Below are positions 1 through 8,213 of a stretch of 64,000 nt of DNA, piece after piece. Numbering within the stretch: position 1 is the first letter of the stretch; each line of letters begins with the position of its first letter. The notes under the pieces are model-generated. The model did not search any database, was not told the origin of the DNA, and saw nothing but the letters and a program-made list of their open reading frames with translations. Source of the DNA: Microbacterium sp. MYb45. GTDB taxonomy: Bacteria; Actinomycetota; Actinomycetes; Actinomycetales; Microbacteriaceae. Both the position numbers and the translations under genes were made by a program. The stretch lies in the NCBI RefSeq assembly GCF_002979655.1, contig NZ_PCPG01000011.1, positions 1-64,000 of the forward strand, read 5' to 3'.

Positions 1-1006
1 GGGGCGGGGCGACGGAGGCGCGGGAGACCAGCACCGGCGCCACGGGGGCGAGAGCGGATGCCGCGGTCGCGGTTCCGCCGATCGCGGCGGCGACGGCCCG
101 ACGCGCGAGCTCCTCGAAGTCCTGCCGCACGGTGGTGAGCGGCGGCCAGTAGTACGCGGCATCCGGCGCATCGTCGAACCCGACCACGCTGACGTCGCCC
201 GGAACCGTGAGCCCCGCCTCGTGCAGGGCGCTCAGCAGCCCGAGCGCCATCTGATCGTTCGCCGCGAACACCGCCGTGACCCCAGAGTCGCGAACCGCCT
301 CGACCGCCGCGTACCCCGATCCGGCCGACCAGTCCCCCGCGATCACCGGCCCCGGCGTCAACCCGCGAGCGGCGAGCTCCGCGGCGAAACCCTCGGCGCG
401 CGACTCCGCCTCGAGCCAGTCCGCAGGTCCCGCGAGATGCGCGATGCGGGTGTGTCCGGCATCGGCGAGCGCGGCGACCGCCAACCGTGCACCCGCCGCC
501 TGATCCACCGAGAGTCCCGTCGTACCGAGGCCGGCGGAGTGCAGTGTCACGACCGGCACGTCGATGCGCAGCGCGGCGAGCGCCTCCAGCGTCTGGGCGT
601 GGGGGGCGACGACGACGATCCCCTCCACCCCCTGCACGACGAGGTGGTCGACCGCCGCGACGACGGCTCCGACATCCGCCGCATCCGCGAAGGCCGCGCT
701 CACCCAGTACCCGGCTTCGCGGGCCGAAGCCTCCAGCGCGGCGAGGCTGCGCGAGGGCCCGTACTGCAGCGCATCCGAGGCCAGAACCCCCAGGGTCCGC
801 GAGCGCCGGGTGCCCAGCGCCCGGGCGGCGTTGTTCATGCGGTAGCCGAGCTCCGCCATCGCGGCGACCACGCGCTCCTTGGTGTCGGTGGCGACGTCGG
901 GGTGGTCGTTCAGCACCCGCGACACGGTCTGCCGGGACACGCCTGCGCGGGCGGCGACGTCGCGGACGCCGATGGATCGGCTGCGGCCGCTGCTCGTGTC
1001 ACTCAC
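1..1006 (-). CDS. LacI-family transcriptional regulator, 3' end cut by window edge
   Basis: The reading frame starts at a GTG (VSDTSSGRS...) and stays open for 335 codons to the window edge without a stop, so the C-terminus is missing. The N-terminus has a LacI helix-turn-helix (VRDVAARAGVSRQTVSRVLNDHP). The periplasmic-binding-protein-like sugar domain follows, with the usual FAANDQMALGLL and VVGFDDA segments. Family members are about 340 residues, so only a few are lost. It is divergent from the SDR gene at 1064 with 57 bases between them, so it probably controls that gene or a cluster beyond the left edge. I saw no clear palindromic operator in the 57-base gap. The effector sugar cannot be deduced. 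It resembles the LacI at 14735-15754 in its GPxxxL and CNP-binding-domain layout. Confidence 0.93.
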   Translation of the reverse strand, partial: MSDTSSGRSRSIGVRDVAARAGVSRQTVSRVLNDHPDVATDTKERVVAAMAELGYRMNNAARALGTRRSRTLGVLASDALQYGPSRSLAALEASAREAGYWVSAAFADAADVGAVVAAVDHLVVQGVEGIVVVAPHAQTLEALAALRIDVPVVTLHSAGLGTTGLSVDQAAGARLAVAALADAGHTRIAHLAGPADWLEAESRAEGFAAELAARGLTPGPVIAGDWSAGSGYAAVEAVRDSGVTAVFAANDQMALGLLSALHEAGLTVPGDVSVVGFDDAPDAAYYWPPLTTVRQDFEELARRAVAAAIGGTATAASALAPVAPVLVSRASVAPP

Positions 1007-1063
1007 GCCGACGAGTGTACGACGCCCGGTCCACTCGGCCCGCCGCCGTGGCACTCTGGTGAC

Positions 1064-1909
1064 ATGCGCATCGCTCTCACCGGCTCCTCCGGCAAGCTCG
1101 GCCGCGTCGTCGCCCGCGAACTCCGCGCGAACGGCTACGACGTCATCGGCATGGACCTCACCGGCACCCGCGGCCCCGACTTCGTGCAGGTCGACCTGAC
1201 CGACTACGGCCAGGTCGTCGACGCGTTCACGGCGGTCGGCGACAGGCACGACGGCATCGACGCGGTGGTGCACCTCGGGGCGATCCCGGCCCCCGGCATC
1301 CGCACCGACGTCGCGACCTTCCACAACAACATGCCGGCCACGTTCAACGTGTTCTGGGCCGCCGTGCGCCTCGGCATCCGACGCATCGTGTACGCCTCGA
1401 GCGAGACGGTGCTCGGGCTGCCGTTCGACGTGCCGCCGCCCTACGTGCCGGTCGACGAGGACTATCCCGCGCGCCCCGAATCCGTGTACTCGCTCGTGAA
1501 GACGCTCGAGGAGCAGCTCGCGACCGAGCTCGTGCGCTGGCACCCCGACCTGTCGATCACGGCCCTGCGGTTCTCGAACGTGATGGTCCCCGAGGACTAC
1601 GCCGAGTTCCCCTCGTTCGACGCCGACGCCCTGCAGCGCAAGTGGAACCTGTGGGGCTACATCGACGCCCGCGACGGCGCCCAGGCGGTGCAGCGGGCGC
1701 TGGAGGTCGCAGCCCCCGGATTCGATCGGTTCATCATCGCGGCGGCCGACACCGTGATGTCGCGGCCCAACGACGAACTGCTCGCCGAAGTGTTCCCCGA
1801 CGTGCCGAAGCGCCGCGAGTTCGGCCCGAACGAGACGCTGCTGTCGATCGACCGGGCGCGCCGCGTGCTCGGCTACGACCCGCAGCACTCCTGGCGCGAC
1901 CACGTGTGA
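1064..1909 (+). CDS. NAD(P)-dependent epimerase/dehydratase, extended SDR family
   Basis: This encodes 281 residues beginning at the ATG of MRIALTGSSGKLG. The Rossmann glycine motif GxxGxxG is GSSGKLG at residues 7-13, an Asp (MDLTG) that could bind the NAD ribose follows, and the catalytic YxxxK is YSLVK. A Ser-rich YASSET segment before it supplies the SDR serine. No signal peptide or membrane segment is seen, so it is cytoplasmic. The family includes nucleotide-sugar epimerases and uronate dehydrogenases; the exact substrate is not visible. Its setting among sugar uptake genes, and its opposite orientation to a LacI regulator, suggest a role in oxidation or epimerisation of an imported sugar or sugar acid, which is inference. 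A uronate dehydrogenase would supply the hexarate pathway at 47399-54108, but motifs alone do not prove this. Confidence 0.88.
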   Translation: MRIALTGSSGKLGRVVARELRANGYDVIGMDLTGTRGPDFVQVDLTDYGQVVDAFTAVGDRHDGIDAVVHLGAIPAPGIRTDVATFHNNMPATFNVFWAAVRLGIRRIVYASSETVLGLPFDVPPPYVPVDEDYPARPESVYSLVKTLEEQLATELVRWHPDLSITALRFSNVMVPEDYAEFPSFDADALQRKWNLWGYIDARDGAQAVQRALEVAAPGFDRFIIAAADTVMSRPNDELLAEVFPDVPKRREFGPNETLLSIDRARRVLGYDPQHSWRDHV

Positions 1910-1957
1910 CGCCGGCAGCGTCGGAGACGCCGAGCCTGCCGAAGGATCTCGAACGGG

Positions 1958-2986
1958 TCAGCGCCGGGCGATGGTCGACCCGCGGATCACCAGGCGCACG
2001 GGCAGATGGTGCGAGCCCTCACCGATGTCGACGCCGTCGATCGCGTCGAACACGCGCTGCGCCGCCTGACGCCCGAGCTGCTGCAGGTTCGCGTCGATGC
2101 TCGTCAGTTCCGGGCGGGCGTTGGTCGCCAGCACCTCCCAGTTGTCGTAGCCGATGACGGCGAGATCATCGGGCACCGAGCGCCCGAGATCCCGCGCCGA
2201 GTCGAGTACACCGCGCGCGATCTGGTCGGACCCGCAGAACACCGCATCGATGTCCGGGTGCCGCTGCAGCAGCAGCGCTCCGGCATCCCGACCCCAGTGC
2301 TCGGTCCATTCCGAGAGCATCGGATCGCCGACGAACTCAAGTCCGGCTTCGGCGAGCGCCGACCGGGCACCGGCGAGACGATCCTGCGCCGCGGCGTAGG
2401 AGGGCTCACCTGAGATGTGCGCGATGCGTCGGCGCCCGCACGAGAGCAGATGCTCGATCGCGAGGCGCCCTCCCGCATAGTTGTCGGGAGTGAGGGACAG
2501 GTCACGCGGATCGTCGGACGGCGCGTACGCGTACACGACCGGAACCGGGATGTCCTGCCCGAGCGAGGGACGCGGGTCGGTCTGCCGTCCGACGACGATG
2601 ATGCCGTCGACGCGTCGGCTCAACAGCTCTTTCAGGTGATGCTGCTCGCGGATCGCGTCGCCGCGGGCGTCGCAGAGGAACACGTTGATGCGCCCCGCAC
2701 CGAAGGCGTCTTCCGCCCCCATGAGGATCGGGATCATGAAGCGGCCTTCTAGGTCGCTGGTGAGCAGTCCCACCGTGCCGGTGCGTCCGGCGAGGAGCCC
2801 TCGGGCCATCGCATTCGGGGTGAACGCGAGCTCTGCGGCGGCGGCCACGACCCGGGCCTTGGTGGCCACTGCGACATCACCGCGGTCGTTGAGCGCCTTC
2901 GATGCCGTGGCGATCGAGACGCCGGCATGCCGTGCCACGTCGCTGAGCGTCGCCGCCTTGCCCGCCATGTCGCCACTGCTGACCAT
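1958..2986 (-). CDS. LacI-family transcriptional regulator (module A)
   Basis: This is a 342-residue LacI protein. The HTH (ATLSDVARHAGVSIATASKALNDRG) occupies roughly residues 11-35 and is followed by a hinge segment and a sugar-binding domain with VFCGSDQIARGVLD and DLAVIGYDNWEV. I chose the ATG at 2986 because a purine-rich GGGGGCGAG lies directly upstream; the internal ATG at 2968 lacks a comparable ribosome site. It is divergent from the ABC importer and GH127 genes starting at 3159, and the 172-base gap holds two TTTCGAAA palindromes typical of actinobacterial LacI operators. It is therefore the likely repressor of module A. The inducer is inferred to be an arabinose-containing sugar because of the GH127 gene; no ligand residue was used for that call. 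Confidence 0.94.
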   Translation of the reverse strand: MVSSGDMAGKAATLSDVARHAGVSIATASKALNDRGDVAVATKARVVAAAAELAFTPNAMARGLLAGRTGTVGLLTSDLEGRFMIPILMGAEDAFGAGRINVFLCDARGDAIREQHHLKELLSRRVDGIIVVGRQTDPRPSLGQDIPVPVVYAYAPSDDPRDLSLTPDNYAGGRLAIEHLLSCGRRRIAHISGEPSYAAAQDRLAGARSALAEAGLEFVGDPMLSEWTEHWGRDAGALLLQRHPDIDAVFCGSDQIARGVLDSARDLGRSVPDDLAVIGYDNWEVLATNARPELTSIDANLQQLGRQAAQRVFDAIDGVDIGEGSHHLPVRLVIRGSTIARR

Positions 2987-3056
2987 CTCGCCCCCTGAAC
3001 GTTTCTGAAAGGTTATCGGAGCGATGCTTGACCGCCGCGCTTCATTCACGATATAC

Positions 3057-3086
3057 CTTTCGAAAGCGGTTTCGGAGTTTTCGAAA
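3057..3086. promoter_or_regulatory. Twin LacI-type operators (TTTCGAAA) for module A
   Basis: Two copies of the palindrome TTTCGAAA lie at 3058-3065 and 3079-3086, one helical turn pair (21 bases) apart. The left copy extends to the 10-base palindrome CTTTCGAAAG at 3057-3066. A third, looser element (TTTCGG) sits between them. They lie between the divergent LacI gene (start 2986) and the binding-protein gene (start 3159). Central CG with flanking TTT/AAA is the classic LacI/GalR operator core, so I infer autorepression plus control of module A. Confidence 0.72.
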
Positions 3087-3158
3087 TTGCACCTCAGCTC
3101 GACACTGCCGTCGCTCGCCGACCGCATCCACTCACCGAAGAGTCCTGGAGGCAATCCC

Positions 3159-4457
3159 ATGCACACCACCCGACGCCGTGCGTTCCGCCGCACGGCCACC
3201 ATCCTCGCCGTCACCGGCCTGCTCGCCGTCCCACTGGCGGGCTGCGCAGCCGGCGACGACACCGCCGGCCCGACCGAGGAGATCCCCGCGGGAGGCGTCG
3301 ACGACGGGTCGACGCTGACGCTCTGGACCCGCGCTCCCATCGAACGCCAGGCCAAACTGCTCGTCGATGCGTACAACGACTCGCACGAGAACCAGGTCGA
3401 GCTCACGGTCGTCCCCAACGACGACTACGTCGCCAAGGTCGGCGCCGCCGCCGGGTCCGGCGGACTCCCCGATCTCTTCGCGGCCGACATCGTCTACGTG
3501 CCCAACTGGGCGCAACAGGGCCTCTTCGCCGACCTCTCGACCCAGATCGACGGCCTCGACTTCAAGGACGAGATCAACCAGGGCCACCTCGACGCCGGCA
3601 CCGTCGACGACAAGGAGTACGTGCTGCCGTTCGCGCTCGACCTCTCGATGCTGTTCTGGAACAAGGAGCTGTTCGCCGAGGCCGGCCTCGACCCCGAGAA
3701 GGCGCCGGCGACGCTCGAAGAGTTCTCCGAGGCCGCGCAGGCGGTGCAGGCTCTGAACAAGCCCGACACCTACGGCACCGCCACGGGCCTGAACTGCGGC
3801 GGCTGCCTGGTCTTCACCTGGTTCCCCTCGGTCTGGGCCTCCGGCGAAGAGGTCATGAGCGACGACGGCACCGAATCGCTGCTGAACGGCGACTCGGCTC
3901 AGGCTGTGTACGACACCTGGGCCGAGTTGGAAGAGGCGGGCGCGGTGCTTCCGAGCTCCACCGACGAGACCGGCCCGACCTGGACCGCGGCCTTCAGCGA
4001 GGGCAAGGTCGGCGTGATGCCGTTCCCGGCGACGCTCCTCCCCTCGCTGGAGTTCGACGCGGGCGTGGCCGGCATCCCGGGTGTCGACGGCGGCGTCTCG
4101 ACGTTCGTCGGCGGCGACGGCATCGGCATCTCGAAGGACTCGAAGCAGTCCGCGCAGGCCTGGAACTTCCTCGACTGGATGATGTCCGAGGAGGCACAGG
4201 TCGAGGTGCTCGCCAAGGACGGCAACGCGGTCTCACGCGGCGACCTCGCCGACAACGAGTACGCGGCGGCCGACCCCCGCCTGGTCACGATCAACGAGGT
4301 CGCGGCGCAGGGCAGCACACCCGTGGCTCTGAACTTCCAGCAGGCGTTCAACGCGCCGGGCAGCCCGTGGCTCACGCTCGTGCGAAACCGGGTGCTGAAC
4401 GGCGAGGACTCCGTCGACGCCGACAACGACGAGATCACCGCCATCCTCGGGCAGTGA
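3159..4457 (+). CDS. CUT1 sugar ABC transporter substrate-binding lipoprotein (module A)
   Basis: A 432-residue extracytoplasmic solute-binding protein of the family-1 type. The N-terminus has an Arg-rich n-region (TRRRAFRR), a hydrophobic core and a lipobox LAGC with the lipidated Cys at residue 29. The mature part starts with LTLWTRAPIERQAKLLVDAYN, the usual SBP entry strand and helix. The start follows GGAGG about 9 bases upstream. It is the first gene of a run with two permeases and GH127, separated from the first permease by an 80-base gap that contains a stem-loop. No dedicated ATPase is encoded nearby, as is common for CUT1 systems in actinobacteria that share a multi-use MsiK-type ATPase. 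The ligand is probably an arabinose-containing oligosaccharide, inferred only from the GH127 neighbour. Confidence 0.93.
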   Translation: MHTTRRRAFRRTATILAVTGLLAVPLAGCAAGDDTAGPTEEIPAGGVDDGSTLTLWTRAPIERQAKLLVDAYNDSHENQVELTVVPNDDYVAKVGAAAGSGGLPDLFAADIVYVPNWAQQGLFADLSTQIDGLDFKDEINQGHLDAGTVDDKEYVLPFALDLSMLFWNKELFAEAGLDPEKAPATLEEFSEAAQAVQALNKPDTYGTATGLNCGGCLVFTWFPSVWASGEEVMSDDGTESLLNGDSAQAVYDTWAELEEAGAVLPSSTDETGPTWTAAFSEGKVGVMPFPATLLPSLEFDAGVAGIPGVDGGVSTFVGGDGIGISKDSKQSAQAWNFLDWMMSEEAQVEVLAKDGNAVSRGDLADNEYAAADPRLVTINEVAAQGSTPVALNFQQAFNAPGSPWLTLVRNRVLNGEDSVDADNDEITAILGQ

Positions 4458-4463
4458 TCCTCC

Positions 4464-4495
4464 CGGCGGGCGGTGCCATGACGCGCCGCCCGCCG
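4464..4495 (+). other. Stem-loop directly after the binding-protein gene
   Basis: CGGCGGGCGG at 4464-4473 pairs perfectly with CCGCCCGCCG at 4486-4495 around a 12-base loop. It starts 6 bases after the binding-protein stop and ends 42 bases before the permease start. There is no T-run, so I read it as an mRNA-stabilising or attenuating hairpin that lets the binding protein be made in excess of the permeases, as known for malE and similar genes; that role is inferred. Confidence 0.6.
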
Positions 4496-4537
4496 CTCCC
4501 CTCGACAAAGCGACAGCCTCCGACGAAAGAGAACCCG

Positions 4538-5443
4538 ATGACCTCGACCGCACCCCCGCTGCGCCGCCGACGCGCGCGCACCGGATTCGGCGGCCCCGTG
4601 CAGGGGTGGCTGTACGCCGCCCCCACCGCGATCTTCGTGGCGCTGCTGTTCGTGGTCCCGCTGATCCTCGTGCTGCAGATGTCGGCATCCGACTGGCCGC
4701 TGCTCAGCGGGAACCAGGGGTTGAACTTTCCCGAGAACTACGTGGATGCCGTCAATCACCGTCTCTTCTGGGACAGCATCCGCTTCACCCTGCTGTACAC
4801 GGTCATCACCACCGTGCTCCTGATCGGCCTGGGTCTCGGGCTCGCGCTGCTCGTGCAGGAGTCGACCCGCTGGAAGGGCCTCCTGCGCACGGCGTTCCTG
4901 ATTCCGAGCGCCCTGGGCCTGGCATCCGCCTCGCTGCTCTTCTACGTGCTGTACTCCCCCATCGCCGGGCCCTTCGCCGGACTCATGAAGTCGTGGGGCA
5001 TCACCTTCCTCGGCACCCCCGACGGCGCACTGTGGTCGACGATCTTCCTCATCGTGTGGCGCTTCGCCGGCTTCTACATGCTGCTGATGCTCGTGGGACT
5101 GCAGGGCATCCCCGACGACATCTACGAAGCCGCGCGCATCGACGGCTCGAGCCGCTGGCAAACCTTCCGCTACATCACGGTCCCCCTGCTGAAGCCGACG
5201 TTCGCGCTCACGACCGTGATGTGCGTGACCGGGTCGCTGCTCGCGTTCGAGCAGTTCTACATCCTCACCAAGGGCGGCCCCGACAACAGCACGATGACGG
5301 TCGTGCAGCTGATCTACAACGTGGCCTTCCAGGGGCAGAACAGCCTCGGCATCGCCGGCGCCCTCTCGGTGATCGTGCTCCTCGCGCTCATCGTCATCAA
5401 CGTCTTCCAGTTGCGCGCCTTCCGGCGTCCGGATGAGAGCTGA
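4538..5443 (+). CDS. CUT1 sugar ABC transporter permease, MalF/UgpA-type (module A)
   Basis: A 301-residue inner-membrane permease. The first membrane segment (LYAAPTAIFVALLFVVPLILVLQM) follows a short Arg-rich cytoplasmic tail, and about six segments are visible. The EAA loop that docks on the ATPase reads IYEAARIDGSSRWQTFRYITVPLL. The start chosen has AAAGAGAA upstream; an in-frame ATG at 4478 lies inside the stem-loop and is less likely. The stop is 5 bases from the next permease, so the two are co-translated. It would form the heterodimeric channel with the 5449-6339 product and receive sugar from the 3159-4457 lipoprotein. The ATPase must come from elsewhere. Confidence 0.92.
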   Translation: MTSTAPPLRRRRARTGFGGPVQGWLYAAPTAIFVALLFVVPLILVLQMSASDWPLLSGNQGLNFPENYVDAVNHRLFWDSIRFTLLYTVITTVLLIGLGLGLALLVQESTRWKGLLRTAFLIPSALGLASASLLFYVLYSPIAGPFAGLMKSWGITFLGTPDGALWSTIFLIVWRFAGFYMLLMLVGLQGIPDDIYEAARIDGSSRWQTFRYITVPLLKPTFALTTVMCVTGSLLAFEQFYILTKGGPDNSTMTVVQLIYNVAFQGQNSLGIAGALSVIVLLALIVINVFQLRAFRRPDES

Positions 5444-5448
5444 CCCGC

Positions 5449-6339
5449 ATGTCTCAGACACTGACCCGCAGCATCGTCGCGCCGGGACACCAGCCCACCC
5501 CTCCGCGTTACCGCTCGAAGGCGGCTCGTATCGTCTACGGCATCCCGTACTGGGTGTTCACGACCGCCCTCGCGGTGATCTTCCTCTACCCGCTCATCTG
5601 GACCGGCGTCTCGTCGGTCAGCCCGATGGCGGGCACGAGCCAGACCGACGGCTGGGGGTTCGGCAACTATGCCGCCCTCGGCGAGTACCAGGCGGGCATC
5701 TGGGTCTACCTCGGCAACTCGCTGTTCGTCTCCGTGCTCACGGTCGCCCTGACCCTGTTCATCTCGCTGCTCGGCGGCTACGCCTTCGCCCGGTTCTCGT
5801 TCCCGGGTAAGAACGCGCTGTTCCTGCTGACCCTCGCGATCCTGATGGTGCCGTACGCGACCCTGCTCATCCCGCTGTACGTGATCCTCAACGCGGTCGG
5901 CCTGCAGAACTCGCTGGTGGGCGTCGCACTCGTGATCACCATGTTCCAGCTGCCGTTCTCGATGTTCATGATGCGCATCTCTTTCGAATCGATCCCGCGC
6001 GAGATGGACGAGGCGGCGATGGTCGACGGATGCTCCAGCTGGGGCGCCCTGTGGCGGGTGCTGCTCCCGGCGGTCAAGCCCGGACTCGTCACCGTCGGGC
6101 TGTTCGCGTTCCTCACGGCATGGAACGACTTCATGGCGCCGCTGATCCTCATCAACGACTCGAACCGCATGACACTGCCGCTCGCGGTCGCGAACCTCCG
6201 CGGGCAGGTGCAGGGTGTCGTCGACTACGGCGCCACCGAGGCGGGAGTCGTCGTGCTGGCGCTCCCCTGCATCGTGCTGTTCCTGATCCTCCAACGACAC
6301 TACGTGCGCGGCTTCATGTCCGGCGCCTTCAAGGGATGA
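5449..6339 (+). CDS. CUT1 sugar ABC transporter permease, MalG/UgpE-type (module A)
   Basis: A 296-residue permease with an N-terminal segment (IPYWVFTTALAVIFLYPLIWTGVSS) and five further hydrophobic helices. The EAA loop is EMDEAAMVDGCSSWGALWRVLLPAVKP, and the C-terminus ends in the usual QRHYVRGFMSGAFKG. It follows the other permease by 5 bases, and its TGA falls a few bases before the GH127 start, giving strong operon coupling. It forms the second half of the membrane channel. The ending RGxxxGAxKG is typical of the MalG/LacG half of CUT1 importers. Confidence 0.93.
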   Translation: MSQTLTRSIVAPGHQPTPPRYRSKAARIVYGIPYWVFTTALAVIFLYPLIWTGVSSVSPMAGTSQTDGWGFGNYAALGEYQAGIWVYLGNSLFVSVLTVALTLFISLLGGYAFARFSFPGKNALFLLTLAILMVPYATLLIPLYVILNAVGLQNSLVGVALVITMFQLPFSMFMMRISFESIPREMDEAAMVDGCSSWGALWRVLLPAVKPGLVTVGLFAFLTAWNDFMAPLILINDSNRMTLPLAVANLRGQVQGVVDYGATEAGVVVLALPCIVLFLILQRHYVRGFMSGAFKG

Positions 6340-6341
6340 CG

Positions 6342-8204
6342 ATGTTCGACACCACTGCACCGGCTGCTCCGGTGGTTCCCACGCGCGGGCGCCTGCGCCC
6401 CCTCGGCCTCGACGACGTGCGCATCACGGGCGGATTCTGGGGCGAACGCCAGGCCGTCAACGGCACTGCGACCCTCGACCACATCGAATCGCGCCTGGAG
6501 TCGGAGGGCTGGCTGCCCAACTTCGATCTCGCCGCCGCGGGCACACTGCCCGAGGGGCGCCGCGGGCGGGAGTTCGCGGATTCCGAGATCTACAAGTACC
6601 TCGAGGCCCTCGCCTGGGAGATCGGACGGACGGATGCCGCGACCGATGCCCCGCTCGAGCAGCGTTTCCGCGCCGTGGTCTCGCGGGTGGCTGCCGCGCA
6701 GGAGACCGACGGCTATCTGAACACGCAGTTCGGGCGCCCGGGGCAGGGCGAGCGCTGGTCGGATCTGGAGTGGGGCCACGAGCTGTACTGCCTCGGACAC
6801 CTCTTCCAGGCGGCGGTCGCCCGGCACCGCACCCGGCCGGATGCCGACGACGGACTCGTCGCGGTCGCCCGACGCGCGGCCGAGCTCGTCTGCGGCGAGT
6901 TCGGCGCCGACGGCCGCGACGCGATCTGCGGTCACGCCGAGGTCGAGGTCGGACTCGCCGAGCTGGGACGGGCGCTCGGGGAACAGCGCTTCATCGACCA
7001 AGCGGCCCTGTTCGTCGAACGGCACGGCCGCGGTTCGCTCGCCGAGATCGAATGGGGCCAGGAGTACTTCCAGGACGACGTGCCGGTGCGGGCGGCTGAT
7101 GCCCTGCGCGGGCATGCCGTGCGCGCGAACTACCTGGCCTCCGGTGCCACCGACGTCGCGATCGAGCGCTCCGACGACGGGCTGCTCGACGCGTTGCGCG
7201 GGCAGTGGGACCGCACGGTCGAGCGCCGCACCTACGTGACCGGCGGCCAGGGCTCGCACCACCAGGACGAGGCGTTCGGCGCCGACTGGGAGCTGCCTTC
7301 GGATCGCGCGTACTCCGAGACCTGCGCCGGAGTCGGGTCGATCATGTTCTCGTGGCGGCTGCTGCTCGCGACCGGCGACGCCCGGCACGCCGACCTCATC
7401 GAGCGGACCCTCTTCAACGTCGTCGCGACGTCTCCCGCGCCGGACGGTCGGGCGTTCTACTACGCGAACACCCTGCACCAGCGGGTTCCGGGGGCACCGG
7501 CCGACCCGGAGGGAACGTCGAAGCGCGCCTCCTCGTCGTTGCGCGCGCCGTGGTTCGAGGTCTCCTGCTGCCCGCCCAACGTGGCGCGCACCTTCGCGAG
7601 CCTCGCGGCCTATGTCGCGACGGCCGACGACGAGGGCGTGCAGCTGCATCAGTACGCGCCGGCATCCGTACGCACCACGCTGCCCGACGGACGCGTGATC
7701 GCGCTCGACATCGCGACCGGATACCCGGCCGACGGCGGCATCCGCGTGACGATCGCGGACGACGCCGAGTTCACGCTCACCCTGCGGGTGCCGGCGTGGG
7801 CAGAGGGCGCGACGGTGCGGGTCGACGCCGACGACGAGAGCGCGCAGCATCCGGCTGCACCCGGCGTGGTCGAGGTGCGCCGCGCCTTCCGCGCCGGTGA
7901 TGTCGTCGAGCTGACGCTGCCTCTCATGGCGCGCACGACGAGCCCCGATCCTCGCGTCGACGCCGTGCGCGGCTCGGTCGTGGTCGAGCGCGGCCCCGAG
8001 GTGCTGGCTCTGGAGTCTCTCGACTTCGGCGCCGATGTGGTCGACGCGGTGGTCGCCGGCGAGCCCGTCGAGTCCGGAGGTCAGGTGCGGATGCCGTTGC
8101 GGAACCGCGCCTCCGGCGAGGTCGCGGAGGCCCTGCTCGTCCCGTATCACGACTGGGCGCAGCGCGGTCCGTCCACGATGCGGGTCTGGATCCCGACGGC
8201 CTGA
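6342..8204 (+). CDS. GH127 beta-L-arabinofuranosidase (DUF1680 family)
   Basis: A 620-residue cytoplasmic glycoside hydrolase. GH127 enzymes (Bifidobacterium HypBA1 is the model) hold a zinc ion through one Glu and three Cys, one Cys being the nucleophile. All are present here: SETCAG gives Glu326 and Cys328, and EVSCCPPN gives Cys409 (nucleophile position) and Cys410. The general acid/base Glu lies 16 residues before Glu326 (DEAFG, Glu310), the same spacing as in HypBA1. I chose the ATG at 6342 because AAGGG sits 6 bases upstream; the ATG at 6336 abuts that site. There is no signal peptide, so it acts on sugars already imported by the upstream transporter. It would release L-arabinose from beta-linked arabinofuranosides such as hydroxyproline-rich glycoprotein glycans. 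GH127 also contains other specificities, so the substrate is probable, not certain. Confidence 0.92.
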   Translation: MFDTTAPAAPVVPTRGRLRPLGLDDVRITGGFWGERQAVNGTATLDHIESRLESEGWLPNFDLAAAGTLPEGRRGREFADSEIYKYLEALAWEIGRTDAATDAPLEQRFRAVVSRVAAAQETDGYLNTQFGRPGQGERWSDLEWGHELYCLGHLFQAAVARHRTRPDADDGLVAVARRAAELVCGEFGADGRDAICGHAEVEVGLAELGRALGEQRFIDQAALFVERHGRGSLAEIEWGQEYFQDDVPVRAADALRGHAVRANYLASGATDVAIERSDDGLLDALRGQWDRTVERRTYVTGGQGSHHQDEAFGADWELPSDRAYSETCAGVGSIMFSWRLLLATGDARHADLIERTLFNVVATSPAPDGRAFYYANTLHQRVPGAPADPEGTSKRASSSLRAPWFEVSCCPPNVARTFASLAAYVATADDEGVQLHQYAPASVRTTLPDGRVIALDIATGYPADGGIRVTIADDAEFTLTLRVPAWAEGATVRVDADDESAQHPAAPGVVEVRRAFRAGDVVELTLPLMARTTSPDPRVDAVRGSVVVERGPEVLALESLDFGADVVDAVVAGEPVESGGQVRMPLRNRASGEVAEALLVPYHDWAQRGPSTMRVWIPTA

Positions 8205-8213
8205 CCCCCGGGA

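Noticed and set aside
1007-1063. LacI operator between the first LacI and the SDR gene
   Set aside because: No palindrome with the usual CG centre and adequate arms was visible in 57 bases.
1910-1957. Terminator hairpin GGCAG/CTGCC between the SDR and LacI genes
   Set aside because: Only five base pairs and a long loop; insufficient support.
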